Positions 47,678 through 56,978 of a stretch of 64,000 nt of DNA are shown one piece after another. Below the pieces are notes generated by a model. The model had not been told where the DNA came from, did no database searches, and saw only the letters and a list, made by a program, of their open reading frames with translations. The DNA is from Alkalicoccobacillus porphyridii. Lineage in GTDB: Bacteria > Bacillota > Bacilli > Bacillales > Bacillaceae_D. Positions within the stretch are counted from its first letter, which is position 1; each line of letters begins with the position of its first letter. Location: positions 1 through 64,000 of the forward strand of contig NZ_VLXZ01000015.1 of NCBI RefSeq assembly GCF_007293315.1, written 5' to 3'. A program made the translations under genes and the position numbers.

Positions 47678-47707
47678 TGAATTCGCTGAAGAGTTGGTTA
47701 TTCCTGC
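47678..47707 (-). promoter_or_regulatory. sigma-H promoter of spoVG
   Basis: GCAGGAATA on the minus strand (47699-47707) and GCGAATTCA (47678-47686) have the spacing and sequence of the classical sigma-H promoter (RnAGGAwww, then RnnGAAT). They closely resemble the B. subtilis spoVG promoter. The surrounding A/T-rich block is typical too. Confidence 0.8.
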
Positions 47708-47778
47708 TTGATATATGAAATAATTAAAAAATTTCGCTGAAAATATCCAATTTTTCCACGAAATTAGTCGAAACATAG

Positions 47779-47825
47779 AAGAACCGAACCATTGCGCTAA
47801 CACATCACATAATGGCTCGGTTCTT
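47779..47825 (-). terminator. Terminator after ridA
   Basis: AAGAACCGAGCCATT pairs with AATGGTTCGGTTCTT (15 bp with two G-T pairs) around a 17-base loop. The following minus-strand sequence has only short T runs. It separates ridA from the spoVG promoter. Confidence 0.65.
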
Positions 47826-47852
47826 CTTTAATAGGAAACAAATCGGTCCCGC

Positions 47853-48227
47853 TTATTTTACTAATGCAATAACCTCAATCTCGATTAATACATCCTTTGG
47901 AAGCCTTGCAACTTCTACGCATGAACGAGCTGGTTTATGCGTATCAAAATACGTACCGTACACTTCATTAATTAGTGGAAACTCATCCATGTTTTTAATA
48001 AATACAGTAGCTTTCACTACAGTATCAAGAGACGCGCCAGCCTCTTTTAACACAGCCTTCAAGTTAGCGAACACTTGATGCGTTTGCTCTTGAACATTTC
48101 CCTCTAATAACTCTCCACTCGGTTTTAATGGAATTTGCCCTGAGCTGTAGAATAGATTATTTACGATAACCCCTTGAGAATAAGGACCAATCGCCTCAGG
48201 TGCTTGATTTGTATAAACTGCTTTCAA
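47853..48227 (-). CDS. ridA: RidA family enamine/imine deaminase (YabJ)
   Basis: Hydrolyses reactive enamine/imine intermediates from PLP enzymes, protecting the cell; known as yabJ in B. subtilis and cotranscribed with purR. It has 124 residues, the usual length, with AIGPYSQGV (about 11-19), SSGQIPL, the catalytic arginine in [23 protein letters not shown] near residue 104, and a trimeric chorismate-mutase-like fold. It starts 13 bases after the purR stop. Confidence 0.95.
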   Translation of the reverse strand: MKAVYTNQAPEAIGPYSQGVIVNNLFYSSGQIPLKPSGELLEGNVQEQTHQVFANLKAVLKEAGASLDTVVKATVFIKNMDEFPLINEVYGTYFDTHKPARSCVEVARLPKDVLIEIEVIALVK

Positions 48228-48240
48228 AATAGCTCCCCCT

Positions 48241-49080
48241 CTATGTCTGTGATTCCTTCACCTTTTCTAACACATTGCCTGCATCTACCTGGATTGTTCG
48301 CTCACGAATATTCATTTCACTCAGACGTGTAATTGAAATATAATCATCAATCAAACGCTCTTCCACGCCCACAGATTCTGTTAAAACACCCACTGCAACT
48401 AAGTTGGCTTCAAACTCTTTTAATAAATCGACCATGCCTTTTAACGTGCCGCCCGCTTTCATAAAGTCATCAATGACAAATACCCGTGCGCCTGGGGCGA
48501 GACTGCGTCTTGCAAGTGTCATGGTTTGTACTCTTTTTGAGGAACCCGATACATAATTGATACTTACCATCGACCCTTCCATGACTCGTAGATCTCTTCG
48601 TACAATACGAACAGGCACATCTAAAAAGTGGCCAACCGCGTAAGCGAGCGGAATGCCTTTAGTTGCTACTGTCAGCACAGCATCAATTTCCTTATCAGCT
48701 AAAACAGACGCAAACAAACGGCCTATTTCATTCATAAGACGAGGGTTTCCAAGCAGGTCCATCATATAGAGGTATCCACCAGGTAAAATTCGCTCAGGAT
48801 CCGATAACTGCTTCTTGAGCCTTTCTACTAGGTCTGCTGCATCCTGGTTGTTCATTCTAGGAATGAACGTAACCCCTCCGCTTGCACCAGGTATCGTAAG
48901 TAACGAACCATAGCCCTCTTCCTCAAAAATCTCTTTGACGATGACTAAATCTTCGCTAATCGAGGATTTTGCCGAATGATATCGCTCAGAGAATAGAGAG
49001 AGGGAGATGACTTCATGAGGGTGCTGTAATAAGTAGTATGTCATGTCTACCAAGCGACCACTGCGTTTAAGTTTTTTCAT
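48241..49080 (-). CDS. purR: Purine operon repressor PurR
   Basis: Represses purine synthesis genes; PRPP relieves the repression. It has 279 residues with an N-terminal winged helix ([29 protein letters not shown], in part 6-34) and a phosphoribosyltransferase-type domain whose PRPP loop reads [16 protein letters not shown] at about 200-215. The catalytic loop of active transferases is not needed. It stands ahead of ridA, as in B. subtilis. Confidence 0.96.
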   Translation of the reverse strand: MKKLKRSGRLVDMTYYLLQHPHEVISLSLFSERYHSAKSSISEDLVIVKEIFEEEGYGSLLTIPGASGGVTFIPRMNNQDAADLVERLKKQLSDPERILPGGYLYMMDLLGNPRLMNEIGRLFASVLADKEIDAVLTVATKGIPLAYAVGHFLDVPVRIVRRDLRVMEGSMVSINYVSGSSKRVQTMTLARRSLAPGARVFVIDDFMKAGGTLKGMVDLLKEFEANLVAVGVLTESVGVEERLIDDYISITRLSEMNIRERTIQVDAGNVLEKVKESQT

Positions 49081-49109
49081 AATACCTCCGCCAAAAACCG
49101 AATAATTAT

Positions 49110-50003
49110 TTATAAGATACCATTCTTATCCGGTTTTAAGCAAGTGTTGGCGGAACGAATCACCCTTACAGCAAATACATCTTCACAGAACCCCCGCAGA
49201 CCATTATAAATTTGGTTTACTCTAGATTCTTTCTCAATTAAACCAAAAACAGTCGGTCCACTGCCACTCATTAACACACCATCTGCACCAAACTTCTGCA
49301 TCTGATTCTTGATATTCGCTACTTCCGGATATAAACCAAGAGTGACAGACTCCAACACATTGTGGAGCTGACTACAGATCTGTTTAAAGTCCTGAGCGCG
49401 AATAGCCTCAACCATCTTAGGTGTATCAGGGTGTGTCACAGCATCTAATTGCAGGCCTCTATAAATGTCTGCGGTTGAAACACCAGTGGGAGGCTTCGCA
49501 AGAATAACCCAAAACGGCGGTGGCGCATCAATGTGTTCTATGATCTCACCTCTGCCAGTCGCAATGGCGGTACCCCCATACACACAGAATGGAACATCAG
49601 AGCCTATTTCACTGCCAAGCTTAGCAAGCTCGTCCAATGACAGATCTAATCCCCATAGCTCATTCAGGCCTCTTAAGGTTGCAGCTGCGTCACTGCTTCC
49701 ACCTGCAAGTCCTGCTGCAACGGGAATACGTTTTGTAATATAAATGTGAGCACCCTTCTTTACTCCAAAACGCGTTTGAAGTAAATGACCCGCTTGCCAC
49801 GCAAGGTTTCGATGGTCACTTGGAACATATCCTTCAGATACTTCCACCGTTATTTGAGGATGTGGCAATTCCGTTAGGTCAATACGGTCTGCTAAATCAA
49901 CCGTTGTCATAATCATTTCAACCTCGTGGTAGCCATCTTCCCTTTTTCCTAAGACATCAAGGGACAAATTAATTTTTGCCGGTGCTTTTACTGAACATTT
50001 CAC
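49110..50003 (-). CDS. ispE: 4-diphosphocytidyl-2-C-methylerythritol kinase
   Basis: Phosphorylates CDP-methylerythritol in the MEP pathway to isoprenoids, including undecaprenyl carrier lipid. The GHMP kinase of 297 residues has [22 protein letters not shown] (in part 6-27), [15 protein letters not shown] at about 91-105 and the C-terminal [11 protein letters not shown]. It lies between sspF and purR, the conserved position of yabH/ispE. Confidence 0.96.
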   Translation of the reverse strand: MKCSVKAPAKINLSLDVLGKREDGYHEVEMIMTTVDLADRIDLTELPHPQITVEVSEGYVPSDHRNLAWQAGHLLQTRFGVKKGAHIYITKRIPVAAGLAGGSSDAAATLRGLNELWGLDLSLDELAKLGSEIGSDVPFCVYGGTAIATGRGEIIEHIDAPPPFWVILAKPPTGVSTADIYRGLQLDAVTHPDTPKMVEAIRAQDFKQICSQLHNVLESVTLGLYPEVANIKNQMQKFGADGVLMSGSGPTVFGLIEKESRVNQIYNGLRGFCEDVFAVRVIRSANTCLKPDKNGIL

Positions 50004-50204
50004 GTCTTCACCTTCTATTTCTCCTATGCTTACGCTATTTTATCACTAGTTCCCTAATCATACCACCTCAGATCGATTCTGGGGTCTAACGGCTAGTTAT
50101 TTCCGTACAGAAAAATCTAGTGGCTACAGCTTTGCTACCGAGATTGGGGCACGCATCCATTCATATTATCTAACAGCATGACCAAAAACATCTTCTCCAA
50201 AAAC

Positions 50205-50240
50205 AAAAAAATGACCCTCAGAATTTATCTGAGAGTCATT
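50205..50240 (-). terminator. Terminator after the 29-codon gene
   Basis: AATGACTCTCAG pairs with CTGAGGGTCATT (one G-T pair, 7-base loop) followed by TTTTTTTG on the minus strand. It lies 55 bases past the small gene's stop and would end its transcript. Confidence 0.85.
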
Positions 50241-50294
50241 GCGTGTAGAAAAGCATATATTACTTGCTATTAAGTATGAGGTTAGGTCATAGTC

Positions 50295-50384
50295 CTATGA
50301 GCGAGCATCTTCACTCTTTTGCATATTGTCCTTTGCTTCTTCAAGCATCTCGTTGATGGACTCAATATATTCTTTTAAACTCAT
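50295..50384 (-). CDS. Small 29-residue protein of unknown function
   Basis: ATG at 50382-50384, stop TAG at 50295-50297, with a consensus AGGAGG eight bases upstream. The peptide MSLKEYIESINEMLEEAKD continues with NMQKSEDARS; it is charged, helix-prone and has no cysteines or membrane segment. It lies between the sspF terminator and its own strong terminator, so it is an independent unit or reached by sspF readthrough. I do not recognize a family. The ribosome site and terminator are the support. Confidence 0.65.
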   Translation of the reverse strand: MSLKEYIESINEMLEEAKDNMQKSEDARS

Positions 50385-50456
50385 GATCCTAACCTCCTTT
50401 TTTAGTAGTTTGTTAGATTCAGTATTCCCCCACTCCATAAATTTAAACCTTTGGAC

Positions 50457-50489
50457 ATAATAAAAGCTGCCCCAGAGAATGGAGCAGCT
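50457..50489 (-). terminator. Terminator after sspF
   Basis: AGCTGCTCC pairs with GGGGCAGCT (one G-T pair, loop ATTCTCT) followed by TTTTATT on the minus strand, 16 bases past the sspF stop. Confidence 0.8.
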
Positions 50490-50504
50490 GCTGCCGATCG
50501 ATCT

Positions 50505-50690
50505 TTACTTAGAGTTTCGCTCGCTTGCTAATTGGTTTTCAGCTATTTCAATTGCTCGTTTCACCATATTACCAGCGTCTCTGGCACGGATGCCGCCCCA
50601 GCCTTCTTTTTCAACTGTTTCGTAAAACCCAAGCTCTTTAGCTAGTTCTACTTTCAATTGTTCAGACATGACTCCGCGTCTTCTACTCAT
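50505..50690 (-). CDS. sspF: Alpha/beta-type small acid-soluble spore protein SspF
   Basis: A 61-residue member of the alpha/beta SASP family, which coat and protect DNA in the spore and are degraded by Gpr at germination. It has [17 protein letters not shown] and the second conserved segment [22 protein letters not shown]. This is the divergent SspF subtype, at its conserved position between veg and ispE. GGAGCTG lies before the ATG. A sigma-G-type promoter is possible upstream. Confidence 0.93.
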   Translation of the reverse strand: MSRRRGVMSEQLKVELAKELGFYETVEKEGWGGIRARDAGNMVKRAIEIAENQLASERNSK

Positions 50691-50731
50691 CAGGAACAGC
50701 TCCTTTTAAAAAAGAAATACGGCAGCATCCT

Positions 50732-50761
50732 TAGTGTGGTTGAATCCAAAAAAAATATGAC
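50732..50761 (-). promoter_or_regulatory. Possible sigma-G promoter of sspF
   Basis: CACACTA (50732-50738) matches the -10 CATACTA at six of seven bases. GTCATA (50756-50761), 17 bases upstream, is a weak -35. The position 42 bases before sspF is right, but it overlaps the veg terminator. Confidence 0.4.
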
Positions 50762-50784
50762 TTCCTGTATATAGCAGAAAGTCA
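50749..50784 (-). terminator. Terminator after veg
   Basis: TGACTTTCTG pairs with CAGGAAGTCA (one G-T pair, 7-base loop) followed by ATTTTTTTT on the minus strand. It lies 24 bases past the veg stop. Confidence 0.85.
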
Positions 50785-50807
50785 CAATCATCTGTCTCAT
50801 CATGATG

Positions 50808-51074
50808 TTAAGCGTTCAGTACTACCTCACTGTCGCCTTCTTCAGATAATAGAAGTTCAACTGTTTGAGTTAACACATCCGCATAGCTGTAAGATACTCG
50901 TTCAAACGCATTTTCATCTTCATCTAGCTTAACGATAAATACTGAAGGGTAAGTTTCTTCCAATAGACCAGAACGTTCCATGGTTTTACGACGGCCACCA
51001 TTCGCTTTAATTGTAATACGCTTGCCAACATTCGCATCCAGTGTTCGCTTGATATCGATCAACGTTTTTCCCAT
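50808..51074 (-). CDS. veg: Veg protein (biofilm and cell wall-related)
   Basis: An 88-residue protein of the Veg/DUF1021 family. In B. subtilis Veg stimulates biofilm formation by acting on SinR. It carries the conserved [29 protein letters not shown] (in parts) and the SYSYADVLT segment. The ATG at 51072-51074 is 9 bases after GAGGTG; four more codons upstream are in frame. Two strong promoters in tandem precede it. Confidence 0.93.
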   Translation of the reverse strand: MGKTLIDIKRTLDANVGKRITIKANGGRRKTMERSGLLEETYPSVFIVKLDEDENAFERVSYSYADVLTQTVELLLSEEGDSEVVLNA

Positions 51075-51100
51075 TCTGACACCCACCTCGCTATTTGCTC

Positions 51101-51129
51101 ATTATAGCACAATCGCCACAATTCGTCAA
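51101..51129 (-). promoter_or_regulatory. veg promoter, proximal
   Basis: TTGACG (51124-51129) and TATAAT (51101-51106) with a 17-base spacer on the minus strand, 27 bases before the veg start. Near-consensus sigma-A promoter. Confidence 0.8.
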
Positions 51130-51140
51130 ATAAATTTTTA

Positions 51141-51170
51141 ATTATAACAACATGCTTCGAATCATGTCAA
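51141..51170 (-). promoter_or_regulatory. veg promoter, distal
   Basis: TTGACA (51165-51170) and TATAAT (51141-51146), both consensus hexamers, with an 18-base spacer. The B. subtilis veg gene likewise has two vegetative promoters. Confidence 0.8.
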
Positions 51171-51258
51171 CGCTTTTGCACAAAAAAAGAATCTTCCAAC
51201 TATTAGTCTGTCTTAGTTTGAAGCAATTTGTCGAATTTTATGTATAAAAAGTAAAACT

Positions 51259-51286
51259 AAAAAAACACCTCGTATACTGAGGTGTT
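51259..51286 (-). terminator. Terminator downstream of yabG
   Basis: AACACCTC/GAGGTGTT stem with loop AGTATAC and five Ts on the minus strand. It is separated from the yabG stop by the R3/R1 repeat, which would therefore be transcribed with yabG. Confidence 0.8.
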
Positions 51287-51302
51287 GAGATAATCTATAC
51301 AC

Positions 51303-51632
51303 ATTTGGGGGCACGCTTACCACAGGCACTAGGCAAGCCTATTCATATTAAACAGCCTCATTATCGAGGTCATTGAAAAACGATCTTTATAAGACTGCGA
51401 AGTTCTACAATTGTTTATTTCACAACGTTAGCGAAAGGAGAACCCGTAGACTCCTGCGGAACAGAACGCGGCAGACCGACATTGAAGTGGCGCCCTTCCA
51501 CTTCAATGTCTGAGGCCGTTCCCGCGGAAAACGCAGGGTTCTCCTGTAGCGGCGTCATTCAGCTCATTCTTATATGACTTTTTTAGTGGCCTCCTGTTCA
51601 TCCTGCAGGTGTTGGCCCTTAAATGCGTCCTT
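51303..51632. repeat. R3 repeat copy C, interrupted by R1
   Basis: Left half GGGGGCACGCTTACCACAGG (51308-51327) and on to 51365; right half CCTGTTCATCCTGCAGGTGT then TGGCCC to GCGTCC near 51630. The halves match the uninterrupted R3 at 58.6 kb. The R1 unit between them is inverted compared with copy A. Confidence 0.75.
51366..51593. mobile_element. R1 MITE-like element copy C, inverted (nested in R3)
   Basis: About 228 bp with ends GAGGTCATTGAAAAA and TTTTTTAGTGGCCTC, an imperfect 15-bp terminal inverted repeat. The core is the reverse complement of copy A's, including CCACTTCAATGT and TTCCCGCGGAAAACG. The spacing between ends and core is also mirrored. Flanks CTCATTATC and CTGTTCATC agree at seven of nine bases, suggesting a target duplication. 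No coding frame. Confidence 0.65.
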
Positions 51633-51649
51633 AAATTATTTAATGCTTC

Positions 51650-52516
51650 TTACGTATGCTCTTGCTTTAGTGGCATTCCTAAACGCATGACGCCTTTTGT
51701 CTCAATGCCACCGACGCCTTTTTCGCCGGTTATCGTGTTCCGAAGGACTTCCCAGAGTCGTATGGCGTCTTTATAAGAGGTTCGGCTTACTTTTGCAGCA
51801 ATATATACTGGATCAAGCGCGTGAATGTTGATCCGTTCTGGAGAGCTTGCGAAATTGGCTCCTGCCTTAATCAATGTTTCAAAATGTGATTGGCAGGCCC
51901 CCGCAAAAATAATTAATTCATCTCTATGAGAGCAATATCTGCGTGCAATACGTACACATTCTGCAAAATACTTTGTATGTCGATAGGCTCTCAGATCATC
52001 CTGATTCCCACGATCATTTAAATACGCATCATGTCCCGTTATTACCACAATATCAGGCTGCACCATCTCAAGTAGGGATTCAATCTGCTCAGGCATTTTT
52101 TTCTCCTCAAGATGTACGCCATATACTGGTACACCAAACCGTTCATAAAGCTCCGTACAGCGTTGAAGATAAAATGCATCACCGTCAAGATGCAGCACTC
52201 GACCACGCATCTCAAAAAACTGAGCATCATCAGCCTCATAGCCTGAGGTTGCATCATATTCGTTACGTTTCTTCATTAACTTGGCATCTTGGCGAAACAG
52301 ACGATACGAGACGTCTTCTTTTTCTTTGCCCTTCTGCCGTCTTTTCCGCTTATCTATATCAGAGACCACCTGCAAATCCTCTAGTGGAGCATCGGCAAGC
52401 AATCTCATCTCTTCACCTGCAAGCATGGCTGTTCCTTGCCCAATTTCAACAATTCGAAACAGCATATCATGTTGATAGGAAATTCTCGTTACACTTTCTC
52501 CCACCACAAGCTTCAT
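51650..52516 (-). CDS. yabG: Sporulation-specific peptidase YabG
   Basis: Mother-cell protease that processes coat proteins (for example SpoIVA, SafA) and assists coat cross-linking in B. subtilis. It has 288 residues, the usual length. Family motifs VVITGHDAYLNDRGNQDD, RHTKYFAECVRIARRY and FAGACQSHFE with the likely catalytic cysteine near residue 211 are visible. GGAGGGG lies upstream of the ATG. It follows rsmA on the same strand with a 54-base gap. Confidence 0.93.
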   Translation of the reverse strand: MKLVVGESVTRISYQHDMLFRIVEIGQGTAMLAGEEMRLLADAPLEDLQVVSDIDKRKRRQKGKEKEDVSYRLFRQDAKLMKKRNEYDATSGYEADDAQFFEMRGRVLHLDGDAFYLQRCTELYERFGVPVYGVHLEEKKMPEQIESLLEMVQPDIVVITGHDAYLNDRGNQDDLRAYRHTKYFAECVRIARRYCSHRDELIIFAGACQSHFETLIKAGANFASSPERINIHALDPVYIAAKVSRTSYKDAIRLWEVLRNTITGEKGVGGIETKGVMRLGMPLKQEHT

Positions 52517-52570
52517 CGCTCCGCCCCCTCCTGTTCAGCCTATGATTACAGGAGGAAAACGGTGCAGTAT

Positions 52571-54005
<1,435 letters not shown>

Positions 54006-54062
54006 ATAGGGACTCCGATCTCTCCGTCATTCTGCTCCTTATTGTACTCTGTATTCGCTCAA

Positions 54063-54107
54063 AACAAAAGAAGCCGATCTATACCAATATAGCTTGGCAG
54101 ATCGGCT
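54063..54107 (-). terminator. Terminator after the yabE-type gene
   Basis: AGCCGATCT and AGATCGGCT pair around an 18-base loop; TTCTTTTGTTTTG follows on the minus strand, 21 bases past the stop. Confidence 0.82.
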
Positions 54108-54128
54108 CAACGAACATACATTTATATT

Positions 54129-55388
54129 CTATTCAACAATCGTAACCTTTACTTGTTTCCTTCCAAAGCGTTCCGCTTCTGCTTTGGTTGGCATATGAAG
54201 GTCGATTTTGTTTCCGTTTATCGCTCCTCCGGTATCACCGGCAATCGCTGTTCCATAACCCTCTACATGAACGGTGGAGCCAAGTGGAATCACACTTGGA
54301 TCTACAGCTACTACCTTCATGTTCCGATTACTATTTAAGTCAATTCCAGTCGCCGTGACTCCACTGCAGCCTGCACAACCAGCCGTATAAGCAGTAGCTG
54401 TCATTGTAAAGGATTTCTCTTCCTTCTGCGCCGGCGCTTCGACTACTTCTCCAGCGATTTGTGTATTCGTCTTCTCTTCTTTCATTGGCTCTGAGCTCGC
54501 TACGGTTGAGGCCTGTTCAAGCGTTCCAACAGCCACCACTCGATCAACGCTCTCTTTTACGGTTTCTTCTTCCAAAAGTTCTCTTGAGACTTCTTTTCCG
54601 TCTTCTAAAATGACCTCAAAGGTATTCTTAACAATACCTAATGCTCCATTTTCAAGAACTTCTTCTTTGCCTTTATCAAGGTTTCCATCATCTTTAGTGA
54701 TGGTCTCAAATGAAATTTCCTCTTCCACCACATCGGTGACTTTTTCAACGCGCGTTACTTGAACATCTGTATTCTCATCTAAGCTATCCTCTAAAACGGG
54801 TTCAACTCGATCCAGATCACCTAGTTCAATCTGTTCTTTATCTAAAAAGTCAGCGACAGTTGTCGAAGTTGTCCAAATTTCCTGCTCTTCCCCATCGCTT
54901 TTTAACGTAACAAGAAATGCCGGGTCATATTGAACGGTCATATTATTTGTAATATCAGTATCTAACGCTGGTTCTATCTCATCATGCTCTTTCACTTGAA
55001 CAGAAAGCTCTTCAAGTAATCCGCTGACATCATCAGCCGTTGTCCAAACATCATTGGACTCTCCATCTAGTGTTACTGCTACTTCTTTGGCTTGTTTCCA
55101 AAGTATTTCTGTATCATTCATTAGTTCTGTATCTAATGACGGTTCTATTACATCATGTTGTGTAGGGTTCCAATCCTCTTCTGCAAATAAGTCTGCAACC
55201 GTGTCAGCGTGGGTTGATATTGTAACATCTTCATTCCCATCGATACTGACGGTAACCGAATTCTTTGTCATCTCATACACCGTATAGAATATACCTGCTA
55301 AAATGATGACAAACCCCATGATCGATATGAGGTACTTATGATTCGAAACATGATCCAACAGAAGCCTGTACGTCTTTGTCGCTTCCAT
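54129..55388 (-). CDS. yabE: YabE-type cell-wall protein with DUF348, G5 and 3D domains
   Basis: A 419-residue exported protein. One membrane helix at about 19-38 anchors it or serves as signal. Three ubiquitin-like DUF348 repeats (about 42-90, 97-150, 155-205) end in WTTADDVS/WTTSTTVADFL-type motifs, then a G5 domain (about 215-290), a linker and a C-terminal 3D domain (about 330-419) with DPSVIPLGS and the DTGGAI...D...L triad. This resembles resuscitation-promoting factor and MltA-like muralytic enzymes, so peptidoglycan hydrolysis is likely. Confidence 0.92.
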   Translation of the reverse strand: MEATKTYRLLLDHVSNHKYLISIMGFVIILAGIFYTVYEMTKNSVTVSIDGNEDVTISTHADTVADLFAEEDWNPTQHDVIEPSLDTELMNDTEILWKQAKEVAVTLDGESNDVWTTADDVSGLLEELSVQVKEHDEIEPALDTDITNNMTVQYDPAFLVTLKSDGEEQEIWTTSTTVADFLDKEQIELGDLDRVEPVLEDSLDENTDVQVTRVEKVTDVVEEEISFETITKDDGNLDKGKEEVLENGALGIVKNTFEVILEDGKEVSRELLEEETVKESVDRVVAVGTLEQASTVASSEPMKEEKTNTQIAGEVVEAPAQKEEKSFTMTATAYTAGCAGCSGVTATGIDLNSNRNMKVVAVDPSVIPLGSTVHVEGYGTAIAGDTGGAINGNKIDLHMPTKAEAERFGRKQVKVTIVE

Positions 55389-55418
55389 ATGTAGACATTC
55401 CTCCTCTTAACGCTATGA

Positions 55419-55447
55419 AGTATATCGATTGTCCCCATCCTTGTCAA
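55419..55447 (-). promoter_or_regulatory. sigma-A promoter of the yabE-type gene
   Basis: TTGACA (55442-55447) and TATACT (55419-55424) on the minus strand with a 17-base spacer, 31 bases before the start codon. Close to consensus. Confidence 0.82.
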
Positions 55448-55649
55448 ATAAACTTTAGAAAAAATTCACTTTTCCCCACAAGAATGACCTCATTATCTCT
55501 TGACAGCCTTTAAAAGAAAAGGTTTTTTTCTCGACATTACATTTTCATTACAGTTCTAAAAATGTTGAAGAAACAAGAATCAAGAAGTCTACATAGGGAC
55601 AATGTCAGTACTTGTCAAACGGTGAAGAAGGATTGTCCCTGTACGAAGA

Positions 55650-56414
55650 TCACATTTTGAATAATCTATTTGCATTTTGCGTTGTTTGTTTAGCTAACTC
55701 TTCATATTCCATCCCTCTTAGTGAAGCAATTTCTTCAGCTACTAGACTCACATAACTCGGTTCATTACGCTTCCCTCTATTCGGATGAGGTGCCAGATAC
55801 GGACAGTCCGTTTCAATTAAAAGTTTGTCTAATGGTACGTGTTTAGCTACTTCTTTAGGCCTTTTAGCATTTTTAAACGTAACTGGGCCACCTAATGAAA
55901 TATAAAAATTCATTTTAAGACAACGATCCGCAATTTCTACACTTCCGCCAAAGCAATGCATAATGCCACCAACTTTTTTTGCACCTTCAGCTTCCAATAT
56001 TTCTACAATATCCTGATCGGCGTCTCGATTGTGAATTATGATAGGAAGGTTAACCTTCTTAGCTAAGTGAATCTGCTTCACAAACACCTCTTTTTGAATG
56101 TCCTTTGGCGATTTATCCCAATGATAATCTAAGCCCATTTCTCCAAGAGCGACGACCTTTGGATGCGCAGCCAGCTCCTCCAGCCAAATTAAATGGTCGT
56201 CTGTCATATCTATGGCGTCAACAGGGTGCCAACCCACCGCCGCATATAAGAAATCATAGGCTTCGATTAGTTCTAGCGCCCTATGAATGGTCTTCTCATC
56301 AAAACCAACGACAACCATTCGTTCCACATCGGCATCCCGAGCTCTCTCTATGACTTCCTCTATGTCTTCATCGAATTGATCTGCATTTAAATGTACATGT
56401 GTATCAAATAACAT
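55650..56414 (-). CDS. tatD: TatD-family metal-dependent hydrolase
   Basis: TIM-barrel hydrolase of 254 residues (yabD in B. subtilis), homologous to TatD DNases and D-aminoacyl-tRNA deacylase-type enzymes. The metal ligands are seen in THVHLN (His6, His8), GEMGLDYH near 92, IIHNRDAD, MHCFGG and the C-terminal ETDCPYLAP. It lies between metS and the yabE-type gene in B. subtilis; here a 5.4-kb insertion separates it from metS. Confidence 0.95.
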   Translation of the reverse strand: MLFDTHVHLNADQFDEDIEEVIERARDADVERMVVVGFDEKTIHRALELIEAYDFLYAAVGWHPVDAIDMTDDHLIWLEELAAHPKVVALGEMGLDYHWDKSPKDIQKEVFVKQIHLAKKVNLPIIIHNRDADQDIVEILEAEGAKKVGGIMHCFGGSVEIADRCLKMNFYISLGGPVTFKNAKRPKEVAKHVPLDKLLIETDCPYLAPHPNRGKRNEPSYVSLVAEEIASLRGMEYEELAKQTTQNANRLFKM

Positions 56415-56570
56415 ATTTACCCTCCATACCTATGTTTTTATACCTGCATCTTACCGTTTCTTTAGATATGGATGCAATCTTTAAGAGGCCAACCCGAGTA
56501 AGAGGATAGAGTCTATGCTTATGTGTTCATTACATCGATGTAAAGAAATAGAGGACGGATCATGTTTTGT

Positions 56571-56861
56571 TTCTTCGGATGCCGCTACCGAAGGTGGGGG
56601 CACTTACCCAAGGGAAGGTAATGAGCTCATACACCGCTACAGGAGAAAACTTCGCTTTCCACGGGAACGGCCTCAGCCCTTGAAGTGGAAGAGCGCCACT
56701 TCAATGTCGGTCTGCCACGTTCTGTTCCGTAGAAGTCTTCGTTTTCTCCTTCCGCTCATGTTCCCGTTTTTTGTTTGAGAGAAGACTTACTATCATATAA
56801 AGCTTCCTTTTCAGTGACCTAATTTTTATCAGGTATCGGCCCTTCATTTTCGTTCGCTTGT
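56571..56861. repeat. R3 repeat copy B containing a truncated R1
   Basis: Left R3 half TCTTCGGATGCCGCTACC, GGGGGCACTTACCC, GGAAGGTAATGAGCTCAT passes straight into the R1 core (GCTACAGGAGAAAAC at 56635 to TTTTCTCCTTCCGC near 56756, inner hairpin TTGAAGTGG/CCACTTCAA). The right R1 end TTTTCAGTGACCT is at 56809-56820, followed by R3's CAGGTATCGGCCC and TTTTCGTTCGCTTG. The left R1 end is missing. Confidence 0.75.
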
Positions 56862-56978
56862 TTTAGATAGACATCGGTATTACTATTTATACAGATAGTA
56901 AGGATTTGACCGAGACTTAACTGACTTATAATAATAAAAAAGGGTATAAACGATTTTAAAGCAGAGGAGCTGAGCAAC

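Noticed and set aside
47639-47803. 55-codon N-terminal extension of spoVG
   Set aside because: It covers the sigma-H promoter; the conserved 97-residue form has its own ribosome site.
56515-56778. 87-codon open frame on the plus strand
   Set aside because: It is inside the R3/R1 copy B; the same peptide pieces occur in every R1 copy because the DNA is repeated.
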